From an uncultured Eubacteriales bacterium (GTDB lineage Bacteria; Bacillota; Clostridia; Oscillospirales; Oscillospiraceae), in the NCBI GenBank assembly GCA_900544405.1, contig UQVA01000003.1, positions 71,262 through 135,261 on the forward strand: a stretch of 64,000 nt of DNA, written 5' to 3'. Numbering within the stretch: the first letter of the stretch is position 1; each line of letters opens with the position of its first letter. The position numbers and the translations under genes are program-made. The notes below the pieces were generated by a model that made no database searches, was not told the DNA's origin, and saw only the letters and a program-made list of their open reading frames with translations. Below are positions 63,432 to 64,000 of the stretch, piece by piece.

Positions 63432-63570
63432 GTTGTCTTGACCTCCACAGAATAGATTTGGATATTCCGGGCCGGTCGGAGACGGTCCTCAGGGGCAAAG
63501 GTCTGCGCCGCAAGTTACGGCGCACACATTCGCCCCCGGAAAAGCATTGATCTCCGGCTGGCCCGGCATC

Positions 63571-63593
63571 CCCGGCGGTTTTGCCGCCGGGGA
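63571..63593. terminator. GC hairpin between pckA and the decarboxylase genes
   Basis: CCCCGGCGG / CCGCCGGGG around a 5-nt loop, no T run. May attenuate transcription or stabilise the upstream mRNA in a shared operon. Confidence 0.45.
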
Positions 63594-63606
63594 AATAGGG
63601 GGAAAA

Positions 63607-64000
63607 TTACTCAGCCTTGGGGCCTGCAGCCACCAGAGCCTTGCCATGCTCGTTGCCTTCGTACTTGGCGAAGTTCTTCACGAAGCGGTTGGCCAGGTCG
63701 GCAGCCTTGGTCTCCCAGTCGGCCACGTTGGCGTAGGTGTCTCTCGGGTCCAGAATGGCCGGATCAACGCCGGGCAGCTCGGTGGGAACTTCGAAGTTGA
63801 ACACGGGGATGGTCTTGGTGGGAGCGGTGTTGATGGCGCCGGACAGGATGGCGTCGATGATACCGCGGGTATCCTTAATGGAGATACGCTTGCCGGTGCC
63901 GTTCCAGCCGGTGTTGACCAGGTAAGCCTTAGCGCCGGACAGCTTCATCTTCTTGACCAGCTCCTCAGCGTACTTGGTGGGATGCAGCTCCAGGAAGGCC
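63607..64000 (-). CDS. pckA: Phosphoenolpyruvate carboxykinase (ATP), 5' part outside window
   Basis: C-terminal 130 residues. LVNTGWNGTGKRISIKDTR, then DAILSGAINTAPT and FNFEVPTELPGVDPAILDPRDTY, characteristic of ATP-type PEPCK, preceded by FLELHPTKYAEELVKKM at the window edge. Interconverts oxaloacetate and PEP with ATP/ADP. Confidence 0.93.
   Translation of the reverse strand, partial: AFLELHPTKYAEELVKKMKLSGAKAYLVNTGWNGTGKRISIKDTRGIIDAILSGAINTAPTKTIPVFNFEVPTELPGVDPAILDPRDTYANVADWETKAADLANRFVKNFAKYEGNEHGKALVAAGPKAE

Overview
The window reads as chromosomal DNA of a fairly GC-rich anaerobic member of the Clostridia, most likely gut Oscillospiraceae/Ruminococcaceae. The basis is Thr/Pro/Glu linkers on lipoproteins, a T-box in front of alaS, a perfect CIRCE element at groESL, a Na+-pumping decarboxylase set beside PEP carboxykinase, and RNase M5/holA/ComEC and YebC/TrmK/Nif3 neighbourhoods. 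Species cannot be fixed by reading alone.

Layout. 1-2.9 kb: acyltransferase (MBOAT) pair and a divergent NagZ-like lipoprotein. 2.9-3.7 kb: intergenic hairpin repeats. 3.7-7.7 kb: Y-family polymerase with YolD-like partner, then an ECF sigma factor coupled to a membrane-anchored serpin. 7.8-8.4 kb: a second, inverted copy of the repeats. 8.4-20.4 kb: a complete type I-C CRISPR-Cas locus on the minus strand in the order cas3-cas5-cas8c-cas7-leader-array-(small ORF)-cas4-cas1-cas2; the array of 57 canonical repeats (plus one degenerate) separates the effector genes from the adaptation genes. 20.4-20.65 kb: the cas3 promoter region and, divergently, a crRNA-like RNA. 21-24.2 kb: tRNA-Gly, DUF5662, MATE and ZIP transporters. 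24.3-29.4 kb: MacB-like ABC exporter and groESL. 29.6-33.9 kb: MinD-like ATPase, a methylglyoxal-synthase homologue, hisS-like, purA. 34.3-40.3 kb: five tandem lipoprotein genes. 40.4-54.7 kb: mostly housekeeping (Mrp, ABC-F, rnmV, holA, comEC, alaS, pepF, trmK, Nif3-like, yebC). 54.9-58.8 kb: potABCD. 59-64 kb: LytM/M23 peptidase, a third repeat copy, and the biotin-dependent decarboxylase cluster ending in partial pckA.

Main discovery. Upstream of cas3 on the plus strand lies a compact unit (about 20512-20640): a consensus-like promoter whose predicted start coincides with the first base of a 33-nt degenerate CRISPR repeat (same length, same stem-loop register, identical last 12 nt to one repeat variant), followed by a 24-nt pseudo-spacer and a UUCG-capped terminator. 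The pseudo-spacer matches the DNA just upstream of the cas3 -35 box at positions 1-5, 7-11, 13-14 and 16, with the mismatches at 6 and 12 falling on the flipped-out positions of type I crRNAs, and with a perfect TTC (type I-C) PAM. This is the architecture of a crRNA-like autorepressor (CreR/CreA-type), here for a type I-C system.

Other points of interest: blockwise inversion of the repeat loop (GTGA/TCAC) along the array; two pairs of near-duplicate spacers; a 10-C tract inside the spacer of an otherwise consensus promoter of a surface lipoprotein (candidate phase variation); a serpin in the position and topology of an anti-sigma factor; intergenic repeats whose hairpin stems are replaced but remain palindromic; and a methylglyoxal synthase homologue lacking three catalytic residues.
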